Shown: positions 29,948 to 38,760 of the stretch, piece after piece | How positions within the stretch are numbered: position 1 is the first letter of the stretch | Layout: each line of letters begins with the position of its first letter | DNA from: Stackebrandtia nassauensis DSM 44728 | GTDB lineage: Bacteria > Actinomycetota > Actinomycetes > Mycobacteriales > Micromonosporaceae | NCBI RefSeq assembly: GCF_000024545.1 | Contig: NC_013947.1 | Coordinates: 3,224,001 to 3,288,000, forward strand | DNA length: 64,000 nt | Direction of reading: 5' to 3' | The notes under the pieces: model-generated | Database searches by the model: none | Seen by the model: the letters and a program-made list of their open reading frames with translations, nothing else | Told to the model about the DNA's origin: nothing | Made by a program: the position numbers and the translations under genes

Positions 29948-31150
29948 TCAGCCGTCCCCACGGTGCGCGTCGATCCAGGCGCGGACGGCGTCGGGGGTCA
30001 GGAACTCGTCGAAGACCAGCTCCATCGCGCCGAGGATCGGGCCGCGCCGACCCAGCCGGGTGGCCACGATCGCGGGCGGGGCGTCGCGGTGGAAGGTCAT
30101 CAGCGCCTCCAGGTACGACTGCCGCACCAGCTCGGGCGCGAAGTCGTGGATCGCCACCCCGAAACCCGACAGCGTGATCAGCTCCGGGTCGTTGGCGTTG
30201 ACGAGCGCACCCAGCCCGGCACCGAGCGCGCTGGCGTTGGCCCGCAACGCCTGCGCCGCCTGCGGGGACCGGCCCGTGATCGCCTGCTCCAGCAGTCGCT
30301 CCGCCTGGGCGCGTCCGCGTCCGTACCCGGCCTGTTCGCCCAGTGCCCGCAGCAGCGTGTTGGCGCCGATCTCCAGCCCCCAGCAGCCCCGGGCCCCGCA
30401 CATGCACGGCGCGGTGCCGCCGGTCAGTCGCATGTGGCCGAACTCCCCGGCGATTCCGGTCGCGCCGCCCAGCGGACGGCCGTCGACGACCAGCGACCCG
30501 CCCACGTCGAAGTCCACGTACAGGTGGATCCCGGTGCCGATTCCGCGCAGCGCGCCCCGCCGGGCCTCGGCCAGCGCCGCCAGCGTGGCGTCGTTGCCCA
30601 GCAGCACCGGCACCCCGACGTCGGCCAGCAGCTCGGACACGTCGGTGGCGTCCCAGGCCAGGTGGGGGACATGTACGAGCCGGCCGTCGCGGACCGGACC
30701 GGCCACCGACATCCCCACCCCCACGACCCGCCCGCCCGACAGCTCGACCTCGTGGCGCAGCGTGTTGGCCAGCTCGGCGAACACCCGCTGCGGTGAGCCG
30801 CTGTGTCCGGCCGTTGCCAGCGTTTCGGTGACGCCGCCCAGCTCACCGGCGGCCAGCTCCCAGCCGTCCTCGCGCAGGTCGACTGTCAGCGCGATGGGCC
30901 CGTGCGGATGCGGCCCGGGGATCCGGGTGGGACGGCCCCGGCTCGCGGTGGGGGCGGGTGTCTCGGCCAGCAGCCGCGCGTCGATGAGCTCGGCGACCAG
31001 TACCGAGGCGGTGCCGCGCGCCATGCCCAGCTCGCGGGTGAGCAGCGACCGCGTCGCGGTGGCCTGCCCGTCGTGGATGGCCCGCAGCAGGCGGGTCTCA
31101 TTGTGGACCCGCAGGTCCTCGCTCGTCCGAAGTCGCGGCACGAAAACCAT
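29948..31150 (-). CDS. ROK-family transcriptional regulator
   Basis: A 400-residue repressor-type ROK protein. Residues about 5-70 are a MarR-like winged helix (RLLRAIHDGQATATRSLLTR). The ROK fold follows with GVGMSVAGPV, the GNDATLAALAEARRG block, GEFGHMRLTGG and a zinc motif written CMCGARGCWG. Sugar or sugar-phosphate binding is the family rule. It is divergent from an MFS permease 50 bases away, which is the probable target. Upstream ATGs at 31165 and 31171 are less likely because they would eat into the shared promoter. Confidence 0.87.
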   Translation of the reverse strand: MVFVPRLRTSEDLRVHNETRLLRAIHDGQATATRSLLTRELGMARGTASVLVAELIDARLLAETPAPTASRGRPTRIPGPHPHGPIALTVDLREDGWELAAGELGGVTETLATAGHSGSPQRVFAELANTLRHEVELSGGRVVGVGMSVAGPVRDGRLVHVPHLAWDATDVSELLADVGVPVLLGNDATLAALAEARRGALRGIGTGIHLYVDFDVGGSLVVDGRPLGGATGIAGEFGHMRLTGGTAPCMCGARGCWGLEIGANTLLRALGEQAGYGRGRAQAERLLEQAITGRSPQAAQALRANASALGAGLGALVNANDPELITLSGFGVAIHDFAPELVRQSYLEALMTFHRDAPPAIVATRLGRRGPILGAMELVFDEFLTPDAVRAWIDAHRGDG

Positions 31151-31171
31151 TGTCGCAGAGCCCATCCTCAT

Positions 31172-31194
31172 TTATGCTCGCGGTGAGAACATAA
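31172..31194. promoter_or_regulatory. imperfect dyad between ROK regulator and MFS gene
   Basis: TTATG at 31172-31176 mirrors CATAA at 31190-31194, with further matches inside (CTC/GAG offset by single mismatches). It lies within the 52-base divergent interval, just before the AAGGAG of the MFS gene, where a ROK repressor could block both promoters. Confidence 0.4.
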
Positions 31195-31202
31195 GGAGCT
31201 CC

Positions 31203-32450
31203 ATGCGCAACCCCTTCACCCCGAGGGCCGAGCCCGCCCTGGTCCGTGCCCGCGTCGGCGTCTTCGGCTACTTCGCGACCTCGGGCTTCGTCATGGGCAC
31301 CTGGGCCGCGGGCCTGCCCGCCGTCGACGAACGGCTCCACCTCGGCCCCGGACGCCTGGGCACCGCCCTGCTGCTCATCGCCGGGGGAGCACTGGTGTCC
31401 ATGCTCGTCGTCGGGCGCGTCAGCGACCGGTTCACCTCCCGCGTCGTCGCGCGGATCTCCGGGCCCGTCGCCGCCCTGCTGCTGTTGGGCCCGGTACTGG
31501 CCCCGTCCTATTCGTGGCTGCTGATCTGCTCGGCCGTCTACGGCATCAGCGTCGGCTTCATCGAGGTGTCGATGAACGTCAACTCCATCGAGGTCGAAGT
31601 CCGCTATGGACGCCCGATCGTGTCGGCCTTCCACGGCCTGTGGAGCCTGGGCGGCGCGGCCGGGGGAGCGCTGACCACCGCCGGACTGCACGCCCACCTC
31701 GACCCGCAGGCGATGCTGATCGGCTTCATCCTGCTGTCCACCGTCGCGTTCGGGTACTTCGGACGGATGCTGCTGCCGCCCCCGTCGCGACCCGAACCCG
31801 ACCCGGCCACGGCCGGTGCGAAACCGGGACGCGGCCTCGGGATCGGCATGGGAATCGTGCTGCTGCTGGGGATCGTGGCCTTCGGCGGCCACCTGGCCGA
31901 GGGCGCCGCGATCGACTGGGCCGCCATCCACGCCCGCCGGGTGCTGGACACGCCGCTGTCGAACGCGCCGATCGCCTACACCGTCTTCGGCACCGCCATG
32001 ACCCTGGTGCGACTGGCGGGCGACCCGATCCGGTCCCGGCTGGGCCCGGGCCGGACGCTGCTGCTGGCCGGGGTGCTGTCGACCGCCGGATACGGGCTGG
32101 TGCTGCTGTCACCGGTCGCCGGGGGCGCGGGACTCGTCGTGGCCTGCGTCGGCTGGGCGCTGACCGGCATGGGACTGGCCACGGTGGTCCCGGTGGTGTT
32201 CTCCGCGATCGGGGCCGCGCACGGAGCCGTGGGCAAGGCGCTGTCACTGGTGACCGTGTTCGGCAGCGCCGGACTGCTCGTCGGCCCGGCCGTCATCGGC
32301 CACCTCGCCGAGGCGACCAGCCTGCCGACGGCGCTGATCGTGCCCGCGGTGCTGGCGGCGGTGGTGGCGTTGGCCGGTCCGTCCGCGATCAAGGCGCTGG
32401 GCCTGGGCCGCACGACCCGACCGGCGGAGCCGGTCGCCGAGCCGGTCTGA
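31203..32450 (+). CDS. MFS transporter
   Basis: A 415-residue integral membrane protein with about twelve hydrophobic segments in two halves and a charged loop (PSRPEPDPATAGAKPGRG) near the middle. The first-loop MFS signature appears as VVGRVSDRFTSRVVARISG. The layout (FATSGFVMGTWAAGLPAV and GFIEVSMNVNSIEVE) resembles FucP/YbjJ-like permeases. AAGGAG precedes ATG 31203. Control by the divergent ROK protein suggests a sugar-like substrate; this is inference. Confidence 0.85.
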   Translation: MRNPFTPRAEPALVRARVGVFGYFATSGFVMGTWAAGLPAVDERLHLGPGRLGTALLLIAGGALVSMLVVGRVSDRFTSRVVARISGPVAALLLLGPVLAPSYSWLLICSAVYGISVGFIEVSMNVNSIEVEVRYGRPIVSAFHGLWSLGGAAGGALTTAGLHAHLDPQAMLIGFILLSTVAFGYFGRMLLPPPSRPEPDPATAGAKPGRGLGIGMGIVLLLGIVAFGGHLAEGAAIDWAAIHARRVLDTPLSNAPIAYTVFGTAMTLVRLAGDPIRSRLGPGRTLLLAGVLSTAGYGLVLLSPVAGGAGLVVACVGWALTGMGLATVVPVVFSAIGAAHGAVGKALSLVTVFGSAGLLVGPAVIGHLAEATSLPTALIVPAVLAAVVALAGPSAIKALGLGRTTRPAEPVAEPV

Positions 32451-32480
32451 CGAGGCGGCGCGCCCCGCAGCCGAGCCGCG

Positions 32481-33440
32481 CTAGTCGGCGGTCGCGGGTG
32501 CGACCTCCGGAACCACCTTCGCCTTGCGGCGCGGGCGGCTGCGCGAGACCGCGACCCCGACCAGGCACAGTGCGCCGCCGAGCATGGCCAGCAGACCGGG
32601 GATCTCGCCCAGCACCAGCCAGGACATGATCACGACGATGGCCGGGACGATGTAGGTGGTCGCGCCCATCTTGCCCGCCGTGGTGCGCGCCAGCGCGTAG
32701 AACCACGTGGTGAACGCGATCGCCGTGGGGAAGACGCCGAGGTAGACGACGTTGAGGGTCGCCGACAGCGACGCCGTGGCCACGTCGGACACCAGCTGTC
32801 CGGCGAACGGCAGGCACGCCACCGCGCCGATCATGGCGCCGAAGGTGGTGGCCTGCAACGGGGAGGTGGTCTTGAGGACCGGCTTCTGGCTGACGACGCC
32901 ACCGGCGTAACACACCGCCGCCAACAGGCACAGCAGCACGCCCAGCGTCGAGCCCTCCTCGTCACCGTTCGACATCGACAGTCCCACGAGGACGGCGCCG
33001 AGGAACGACACGCCCAGGCCCGCGAACAGTCGCGGCGGCATGCCCTCCTTGAGCAACCAGCCGCCCAACAGCGCCATCAGGATCGGACCGATGTTGACGA
33101 TCATGGCGGCGGTTCCGGCGTCCACGAGCTGTTCGCCCCAGTTGAGGACGATCATGTACAGGCCGAACCAGAAGATGCCCGAGAAGATGATCCCGGGCCA
33201 GGCCGATTTGGGCGGCAGGCCCTCGCCCTTGATGAGCAGGAAGGCCAGCAGGAAGATCGCGGCCACCAGCATCCGGCCCAGGGCCATCGATCCCGGTGAA
33301 TACTCTTCGACCGCGACGCGGATGGAGACGAAGGCCGAAGCCCAGGCCAGGAGGGTGACCGAGACGGCGAGGATCACCTTGATGTCGATGGCGGACTTGA
33401 CGGGGGCGGAGGCAGGTGCGGACACTCGGCAAGTCAACAC
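32481..33440 (-). CDS. EamA/DMT-family transporter
   Basis: A 319-residue membrane protein with about ten hydrophobic segments and two EamA repeats (ILAVSVTLLAWASAFVSIRV opening the first and LGVLLCLLAAVCYAGGVVSQ opening the second). The C-terminus is basic (SRSRPRRKAK). Family members export amino acids or small metabolites. The start is GTG 33440, or GTG 33425 five codons later; neither has a strong ribosome site. Confidence 0.85.
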   Translation of the reverse strand: MLTCRVSAPASAPVKSAIDIKVILAVSVTLLAWASAFVSIRVAVEEYSPGSMALGRMLVAAIFLLAFLLIKGEGLPPKSAWPGIIFSGIFWFGLYMIVLNWGEQLVDAGTAAMIVNIGPILMALLGGWLLKEGMPPRLFAGLGVSFLGAVLVGLSMSNGDEEGSTLGVLLCLLAAVCYAGGVVSQKPVLKTTSPLQATTFGAMIGAVACLPFAGQLVSDVATASLSATLNVVYLGVFPTAIAFTTWFYALARTTAGKMGATTYIVPAIVVIMSWLVLGEIPGLLAMLGGALCLVGVAVSRSRPRRKAKVVPEVAPATAD

Positions 33441-33491
33441 CCGCCGTCAACCCACGTCTAGCGAAATTGCGACACGGTCATCGACGTCACA

Positions 33492-33770
33492 TCAGCCGCG
33501 ACGGCGGATGAGCCGTCCGAGGAGCCACAGCACGGCGCCCTGAACGAGGCCGAGCGCGGTGATCACCACAACCACGATCAGGGGCGACATCGAGTTCAAC
33601 GACAGCAGCGAGATGACCAGCGACAGTGGCAGGCTGATGATGAACAGCCACGGCGCGGCGAAACTGATGCCGTCCTGACCGACGCCGATGCCGACGTATA
33701 TCGCAAGGGCCGCGAGGACCCCGCAGTAGCCGAGACTGATCCATTGTAGAGACTTGCCGAAGGTCCGCAT
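33492..33770 (-). CDS. small three-helix membrane protein (SCO4225-like)
   Basis: A 92-residue protein with three hydrophobic stretches (ISLGYCGVLAALAIYVGI, PWLFIISLPLSLVISLL, LIVVVVITALGLVQGAVLW) and a basic C-terminus RLIRRRG. Size and pattern resemble the actinobacterial SCO4225 membrane family, of unknown role. ATG 33770 is chosen; the frame further upstream reads as a shadow of the next gene. Confidence 0.65.
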   Translation of the reverse strand: MRTFGKSLQWISLGYCGVLAALAIYVGIGVGQDGISFAAPWLFIISLPLSLVISLLSLNSMSPLIVVVVITALGLVQGAVLWLLGRLIRRRG

Positions 33771-33847
33771 CGCTGGTCGTCTTTCGTTTCGGCTGTAGGG
33801 GACCGGACTATGATGCCGGGTTCGCGCGCGGAGCCTTCGGCTGGGCT

Positions 33848-34684
33848 CTAGCGTTCGGTGTCCATCATGGCCCCGGCCTCGCGCGCCGCCGGGTCGGCGG
33901 TGAAGCCGAAGCTTCCCTTCTCGGCGACCTCGCGGGCCCCCGACAGCGCCGCCCCGTACGCGGCGGACGACAGCGCCGATCCCAGGCTGATGCGCTTGGC
34001 CCCGGCCTCGGCGAGCTGTTCGACCGTCCACGCCGGGTTGAGCGGCAGCACGTTGACCGGCTTGTCGACCGCCGAGCACACGGCCCGCACCTGGTCGATG
34101 TCGGTGATGCCGGGGCAGTAGAGGACGTCGGCTCCGGCGGCCTCGAAGGCGCGCAACCGGGCGATGGTGTCGTCCAGGTCGGTGATGCCGTGCAGGAAGT
34201 TCTCGGACCGGGCGGTGAGCGTGAACGGGAACGGCAGTTCCCCGGCGGCGGCGACGGCTGCCTTCACTCGCTCCACAGCCACGTCAAGAGGATATATCGG
34301 CTGCGAGACATTTCCAGAGGCATCCTCAATCGAACCCCCGACGACGCCGGCCGCGGCCGCCAGCCGGATCGTCTCGCCGACCCCGTCGGGAGTCTCGGCG
34401 TAGCAGTTCTCCAGGTCGGTCGAGACCGGCAACTCGGTCGCGGCCGCGATGGCCGCCGCGTTGGCCAGGGTCTCCTCGCGGGTCACCAGCGCCAGGCCAC
34501 CGTCCCGCACCCCGAGACTGGCCGCCAGGCCGCTGCTGGTGGTGGCCAGCGCCTTGAAACCGAGCCGCGCCAGGATCTTGGCCGAACCGGCGTCCCACGG
34601 GTTGGGGATGACGAAGGCGTCGGCGGCCTCGTGCAGTTCGCGGAACGCGACGGCCCGGGCGGTCTGGGCTTCGATGGAGTTCAT
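33848..34684 (-). CDS. isocitrate lyase/PEP mutase-family protein
   Basis: A 278-residue single-domain TIM barrel. Landmarks are FVIPNPWDAGSAKILARLG, TTSSGLAASLG, the metal-site STDLENCYAETP and a GGSIEDASGN loop. The Cys of the ICL/methylisocitrate lyase KKCGH motif is absent, so it belongs to the broad PEP-mutase-like group of carboligases or lyases. The precise reaction cannot be assigned. Confidence 0.85.
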   Translation of the reverse strand: MNSIEAQTARAVAFRELHEAADAFVIPNPWDAGSAKILARLGFKALATTSSGLAASLGVRDGGLALVTREETLANAAAIAAATELPVSTDLENCYAETPDGVGETIRLAAAAGVVGGSIEDASGNVSQPIYPLDVAVERVKAAVAAAGELPFPFTLTARSENFLHGITDLDDTIARLRAFEAAGADVLYCPGITDIDQVRAVCSAVDKPVNVLPLNPAWTVEQLAEAGAKRISLGSALSSAAYGAALSGAREVAEKGSFGFTADPAAREAGAMMDTER

Positions 34685-34802
34685 AGTCAGTGCTCAACCT
34701 TTCGCGACGGCCCCGCCGGGATCAGCGAGGACATGGTGGTCAGTAAACACCTCGGCTCCGACACCGGCTGGCGGAAAAACGACATCGACGTCGAACACGC
34801 CG

Positions 34803-35330
34803 CTACCGCGCCGCCAGCCGCCCCAGGACGAAATCCCGGCGCTGCTCCACGTCGACCAGCGGCAGCTCCACGGGGGAGTAGCCGAACTCCCGGTAGGCGG
34901 CCACGACCGCCTCGCAGGTCGCCTTCGCGACTTCAGGCGACTGCTTGCGCTCGGCGTCCTGTGTGTAGATCTCCGGCCAGTACGGAGCCACGAACACCGC
35001 GTCGTACCCGAACGCCCGGGCCGCCGTCAGCAGATGCTCGGGCACCGGTCGCCCCTCCAGTCGCAGATACCCGACGGTGTCGACGATCCCGCGATCGAAG
35101 AACGTCGTCCCGTCGGCCTCGCCGTGGGAACGCAGATCGAAGGCGAGCATCAGCTCGGCGAACAACTCGACGTCGGCCCACGGCAACGCCCGGCCGCCGA
35201 TCGCCACCTGGTCCCGGATGATGGCGCGCCCGGCCTCGGGCGCGTGCGGGTAGCCCTGGCGGGCCAGGGCCTCGATCAGGCTGCTCTTGCCGCCGCCGGG
35301 GCCTCCAGTCAGGACGATACGACGGGGCAC
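34803..35330 (-). CDS. P-loop NTPase (AAA_28-like)
   Basis: A 175-residue single-domain protein. It opens VPRRIVLTGGPGGGKSSLIE (Walker A GGPGGGKS), with FFDRGIVDTVGYLRL as the second acidic motif and a C-terminal block FGYSPVELPLVDVEQRRDFV. This pattern fits the small AAA_28 ATP-binding proteins, some of which are kinases or thiamine-triphosphatase-like. GTG 35330 follows GAGGAGAACC, which decides the start. It lies 32 bases after the SRPBCC gene on the same strand and is likely co-transcribed. Confidence 0.8.
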   Translation of the reverse strand: MPRRIVLTGGPGGGKSSLIEALARQGYPHAPEAGRAIIRDQVAIGGRALPWADVELFAELMLAFDLRSHGEADGTTFFDRGIVDTVGYLRLEGRPVPEHLLTAARAFGYDAVFVAPYWPEIYTQDAERKQSPEVAKATCEAVVAAYREFGYSPVELPLVDVEQRRDFVLGRLAAR

Positions 35331-35362
35331 GGTTCTCCTCGGGGATGAAGGGGGATTGAGTC

Positions 35363-35848
35363 TCAGCTTCGCGGGCTGTCGGCCTCGAGCACGGTCTTGA
35401 GCTTGCTGAGGATCTGCGGCCACCCCTCGCTGACACCCGCCAGCATCTGGCTGCCCTCGGCGAAGCCATCGTGGACCATGGTGAGTTTGGTGGCCGCGTC
35501 GCCGACGGGTTCGAGGTCGAAGGTGACCGTGGAGACCGGCTCGCGGCGAAGCTCGGCCAGTCTATCGCCGGTCCACTCGGGGAAGTACTTGGCCATCTCG
35601 GGTTCGTAGTTGTGCCACGTGTACGACAGCCGCCGCTCCGGTGTGGACTCCAGCACCCGCTGCCCCCAGTCGTGGTACGGCTCGCCCTCCTCGGTGCACC
35701 ACTCCACAGTCGAGCCGACCCGCCAGTTCGAACGTGGACCGGCGTTGTCGAAGTACAGCGCGATATAGCCCGGGTCGGTCAGCGCCCGCCAGACCTGTCG
35801 CGGTGTGGCCTCGATGAGCGAGACGTAGACGTACGAAGCGCCGTTCAT
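35363..35848 (-). CDS. SRPBCC/AHSA1-type protein
   Basis: A 161-residue START-fold protein. YVYVSLIEATPRQVWRALTD is the typical opening, followed by GSTVEWCTEEGEPYHDWGQ, RLSYTWHN and the C-terminal helix GWPQILSKLKTVLE. Such proteins bind hydrophobic ligands or modulate Hsp90-like partners. Many are paired with ArsR regulators, but none is adjacent here. GAGGGG precedes the ATG. Confidence 0.83.
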   Translation of the reverse strand: MNGASYVYVSLIEATPRQVWRALTDPGYIALYFDNAGPRSNWRVGSTVEWCTEEGEPYHDWGQRVLESTPERRLSYTWHNYEPEMAKYFPEWTGDRLAELRREPVSTVTFDLEPVGDAATKLTMVHDGFAEGSQMLAGVSEGWPQILSKLKTVLEADSPRS

Positions 35849-35933
35849 GGTTTCCCCTCAAGGTCGTCATCCCCGTTACCCGCTGCGTCGCGATCGTATC
35901 GGGGTACCGGCGACGGAGAGGTAGATTTCATCG

Positions 35934-38660
35934 ATGTCGCATGGAACCAAAGGATTCGCGGTCGTGGCGCTGGCCGCCCTGGCAGTCCCGGCGGGGGTCG
36001 GCGGTGTCCTCAAGAACGCGGTGGCGTCCAACCCGCTGACCGCGGTGCTGTTCCTCATCATCTACTGGCTGCTGCTGGCGGTGGCGGCCCTGGTGTCGAC
36101 GGCGGCGCGCGGGCCGCTGCAACGCCGGGCGGCGCAGCTGGGCGACTGGGTCGACGCCGTGCTGGGACGCAGGTTCTCCCGCTACGCCCGCCAGTACCGG
36201 CATCACATGCTGTCGGTCAACCGGTGGGTCGACTTCAAGGGTCTGAGCATTGTGGGCGACCATACGCCCGAACTGGACGCGGTGTTCGTAGACGTGTCGG
36301 TGGAGAGCGCCCCGGTCGACCGGGTTCCCGGCGGCCTCGTCGACGGCGGCACCGGCACAAGGGACGGTTCCCGGCACTCGATCCACAAGTTCCTGGACGG
36401 CAGGAAGGGCGGAGTACTGGCCGTCATCGGCGGCCCCGGCTGCGGCAAGACCACGCTGCTGCGGCACCTGGCCCGCGACACCGCACGCGACAAGACCAAC
36501 CGGCGCCGGATCCCGGTGTTCCTGGCCCTGAGCCGACTGTCCACACCCATCAACGACGAGCCGAGCCTGCCGCAGCTCTTGCGCATCCGGCCGCCGGAAC
36601 TGCGGGTCCCCGAACCGAAGGGCTGGTGGGAACAGCAACTGCACCAGGGCAACTGTCTGGTGCTCATGGACGGTCTGGACGAGGTCGCCGACAACCAGGA
36701 CCGGCGCAAGGTCGCCGAGTGGATCGGCGACCAGGTGGCGGCCTTCCCCGACAACGACTTCGTCATCACCTCCCGGCCCGGCGGTTACGGGCAGGCACCC
36801 ATCGAGGGCGCACGGGTGCTGGCGGTGCAGCCGTTCAGCCGGGAACAGATCGAGCGGTTCCTGCGCGGCTGGTACCTGGCCACCGAACGCGAGGCCACCG
36901 GCGTCGACGACTCCGGAGTGGACGCCATCGCCGCGGAGAAGGCCAACGACCTCATCGACCGGCTCAAGGACGCGCCCGGCCTGGACGAGCTGACCGCCAA
37001 TCCGTTGCTGCTGACCATGATCGCGCTGGTGCACCGGTACCGCAGCGCGCTGCCACGGGGTCGCGCCGACCTGTACGAGGAGATCTGCCGGGCGATGCTG
37101 TGGAGCCGCCACGAGGCCCGGGGCGTGACGGTGGCGCTGTCGGGCGAGGCGAAGTGGGAGGTACTGGCCCAGCTGGCCTTCAACCTGATGAAGTCGCGGC
37201 TGCGCGAGATCAAGGGCTCCGACGTACCGCCGATGATCGAGGACGCGCTGGAGGCGAGTCTGCCGGGCACCGAGTCCGAACAGTTCCTGCGCGAGGTGTG
37301 CGGCAACGGCCTGCTGGTGGAGATGGAACGCGGCGTCTACGCGTTCGCGCACCAGACGATCGGGGAGTACCTGGCCGCCAAGCACATCATCGACTGCGGC
37401 ATCGAGGACGAACTGGTCACCTTCGTCGACGACGTGTGGTGGGCCGAGACGCTGGAGCTGTACGCCGCCTGCGCCCGCTCCATCGACAAGCTCGTGGAAG
37501 CCTGTCTGCGCAAGGGAACCGAGGGCGCGATCGCGCAGGCTTTCACGTGCGCCAACTACGGCGGCCGCCTGGAGCGGCGACTGCGGGACCGGTTGCGGCG
37601 GCTGGAGGAGCAGGCGTTCACGCCCCGCGCGGACCCGGCGGTGCGCCGGGCCGTGGCCCGGGCGCTGGTGTCGCGACACCTGAGCAGACTGAAGCGGCTG
37701 AGCGACAGCGACTTCTACTGTCCACAACCGATCACCGAGGACCTGTACTGGCTGTTCCGCTGCGCGACCGGCGACGGCGACACCGCCAGCCGCAACCCCG
37801 ACGGCGAGCACGCGGTGGGCGGGCTGTGGCCCGCCGACGTGAAGAACTTCGTCGACTGGATCAACACCATCGGCCGCTACAGCGACCGCACCGACTCCCC
37901 GTTCCGGTTGCCGCGCCGCGACGAGGTGGAACTCATCCGGGGCTCGGGCGGTCTCGACGAAACCGCTTCGCTTCAGGCCACGGCGCCGATCTGGCGCGCC
38001 ACCGCCCGGGGACCGGAACTGCCGTACACCGTGACCGGCGAGGAACTGATCGCGGCCGTCACCGCCGACATCGAGGAGACCGGTCTGTGGATTCCGGCCC
38101 GGATGGCCTTGGCCGCCAACCGGGTCACCGCCGGGGCCGCACCGGATCTGGCGTCCTATCACGACACGCTGGCGCCGGAGTTCGGTTGGCTGCCCGGCGA
38201 CGCGGCGATCTTCTCCGAGACCGACAGCGGCTGGGTGAACGACCTGGTGGACCGGCTGCTGTCCGAGTCCGACGGTGAGGCGGCGTCGGTCTTCGCCGAG
38301 ATCCTGGCCATCCGGGCCGGGGTCTGGGACACCGAGGGAATCGCGACCGTCGTCAGCTCGCCGTCCCCGGCCCCGCGACAGTCCGACGGCTCGGCTGACT
38401 CGGCCAGCCCGCTGCCGTGGCACGACGCCGCCAGCCGCAGCCTCGCCGACCGGGCCCGCACCGCGTTCGCGCGCAAACCGCCGCCCGAATCGCCGTGGCT
38501 GCTGCGACTGCCCGCGCTGCTGCTGGCGGCTGAGTTCAACGCCAGCCGCAACGACCTCAACCGCGACGCCTGCCTCGGCATCGCCGCCACGCTCACGTTC
38601 CGGGAATGCCGCGCCCGCGACGACTACCCCGGCGAGGCCCTGATCCTGGTGCGGGACTGA
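35934..38660 (+). CDS. membrane-anchored NACHT ATPase with FGE-like C-terminal segment
   Basis: A 908-residue STAND ATPase. Two hydrophobic helices (about 8-26 and 34-57) anchor the N-terminus. A linker with VDFKGLSIVGDHTPELDAVF leads to the NACHT domain, with Walker A VIGGPGCGKTTLL (Lys172) and Walker B CLVLMDGLDEVAD (Asp246-Glu250). ITSRPGGYG is the sensor-like strand, and LTANPLLLTMIALVH and FAHQTIGEYLAAKHI are the winged-helix markers of NACHT proteins. Residues about 630-670 read NFVDWINTIGRYSD then SPFRLPRRDEVELIRG. This recalls the FceW...yRLPteaEWE core of formylglycine-generating-enzyme/lectin-like folds, in degenerate form. Bacterial NACHT proteins of this build act in antiphage defence; here that is inference. 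A strong terminator follows directly, so the gene is a single unit. Confidence 0.85.
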   Translation: MSHGTKGFAVVALAALAVPAGVGGVLKNAVASNPLTAVLFLIIYWLLLAVAALVSTAARGPLQRRAAQLGDWVDAVLGRRFSRYARQYRHHMLSVNRWVDFKGLSIVGDHTPELDAVFVDVSVESAPVDRVPGGLVDGGTGTRDGSRHSIHKFLDGRKGGVLAVIGGPGCGKTTLLRHLARDTARDKTNRRRIPVFLALSRLSTPINDEPSLPQLLRIRPPELRVPEPKGWWEQQLHQGNCLVLMDGLDEVADNQDRRKVAEWIGDQVAAFPDNDFVITSRPGGYGQAPIEGARVLAVQPFSREQIERFLRGWYLATEREATGVDDSGVDAIAAEKANDLIDRLKDAPGLDELTANPLLLTMIALVHRYRSALPRGRADLYEEICRAMLWSRHEARGVTVALSGEAKWEVLAQLAFNLMKSRLREIKGSDVPPMIEDALEASLPGTESEQFLREVCGNGLLVEMERGVYAFAHQTIGEYLAAKHIIDCGIEDELVTFVDDVWWAETLELYAACARSIDKLVEACLRKGTEGAIAQAFTCANYGGRLERRLRDRLRRLEEQAFTPRADPAVRRAVARALVSRHLSRLKRLSDSDFYCPQPITEDLYWLFRCATGDGDTASRNPDGEHAVGGLWPADVKNFVDWINTIGRYSDRTDSPFRLPRRDEVELIRGSGGLDETASLQATAPIWRATARGPELPYTVTGEELIAAVTADIEETGLWIPARMALAANRVTAGAAPDLASYHDTLAPEFGWLPGDAAIFSETDSGWVNDLVDRLLSESDGEAASVFAEILAIRAGVWDTEGIATVVSSPSPAPRQSDGSADSASPLPWHDAASRSLADRARTAFARKPPPESPWLLRLPALLLAAEFNASRNDLNRDACLGIAATLTFRECRARDDYPGEALILVRD

Positions 38661-38669
38661 GCAAAAAGC

Positions 38670-38700
38670 GGGCGGCGCCGGAAGGATTCCGGCGCCGCCC
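38670..38700. terminator. terminator between NACHT gene and P450
   Basis: Arms of at least 13 bases (38670-38682 and 38688-38700) are perfectly complementary. The A-run before it (CAAAAAG) would be a U-run on the minus strand, so it can end both convergent genes. Confidence 0.85.
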
Positions 38701-38760
38701 CATTCGTGCACCCGGTCGACCTGGCCCGACCGGGCACGTTCGGCCACCAGCCCGTGCGGG

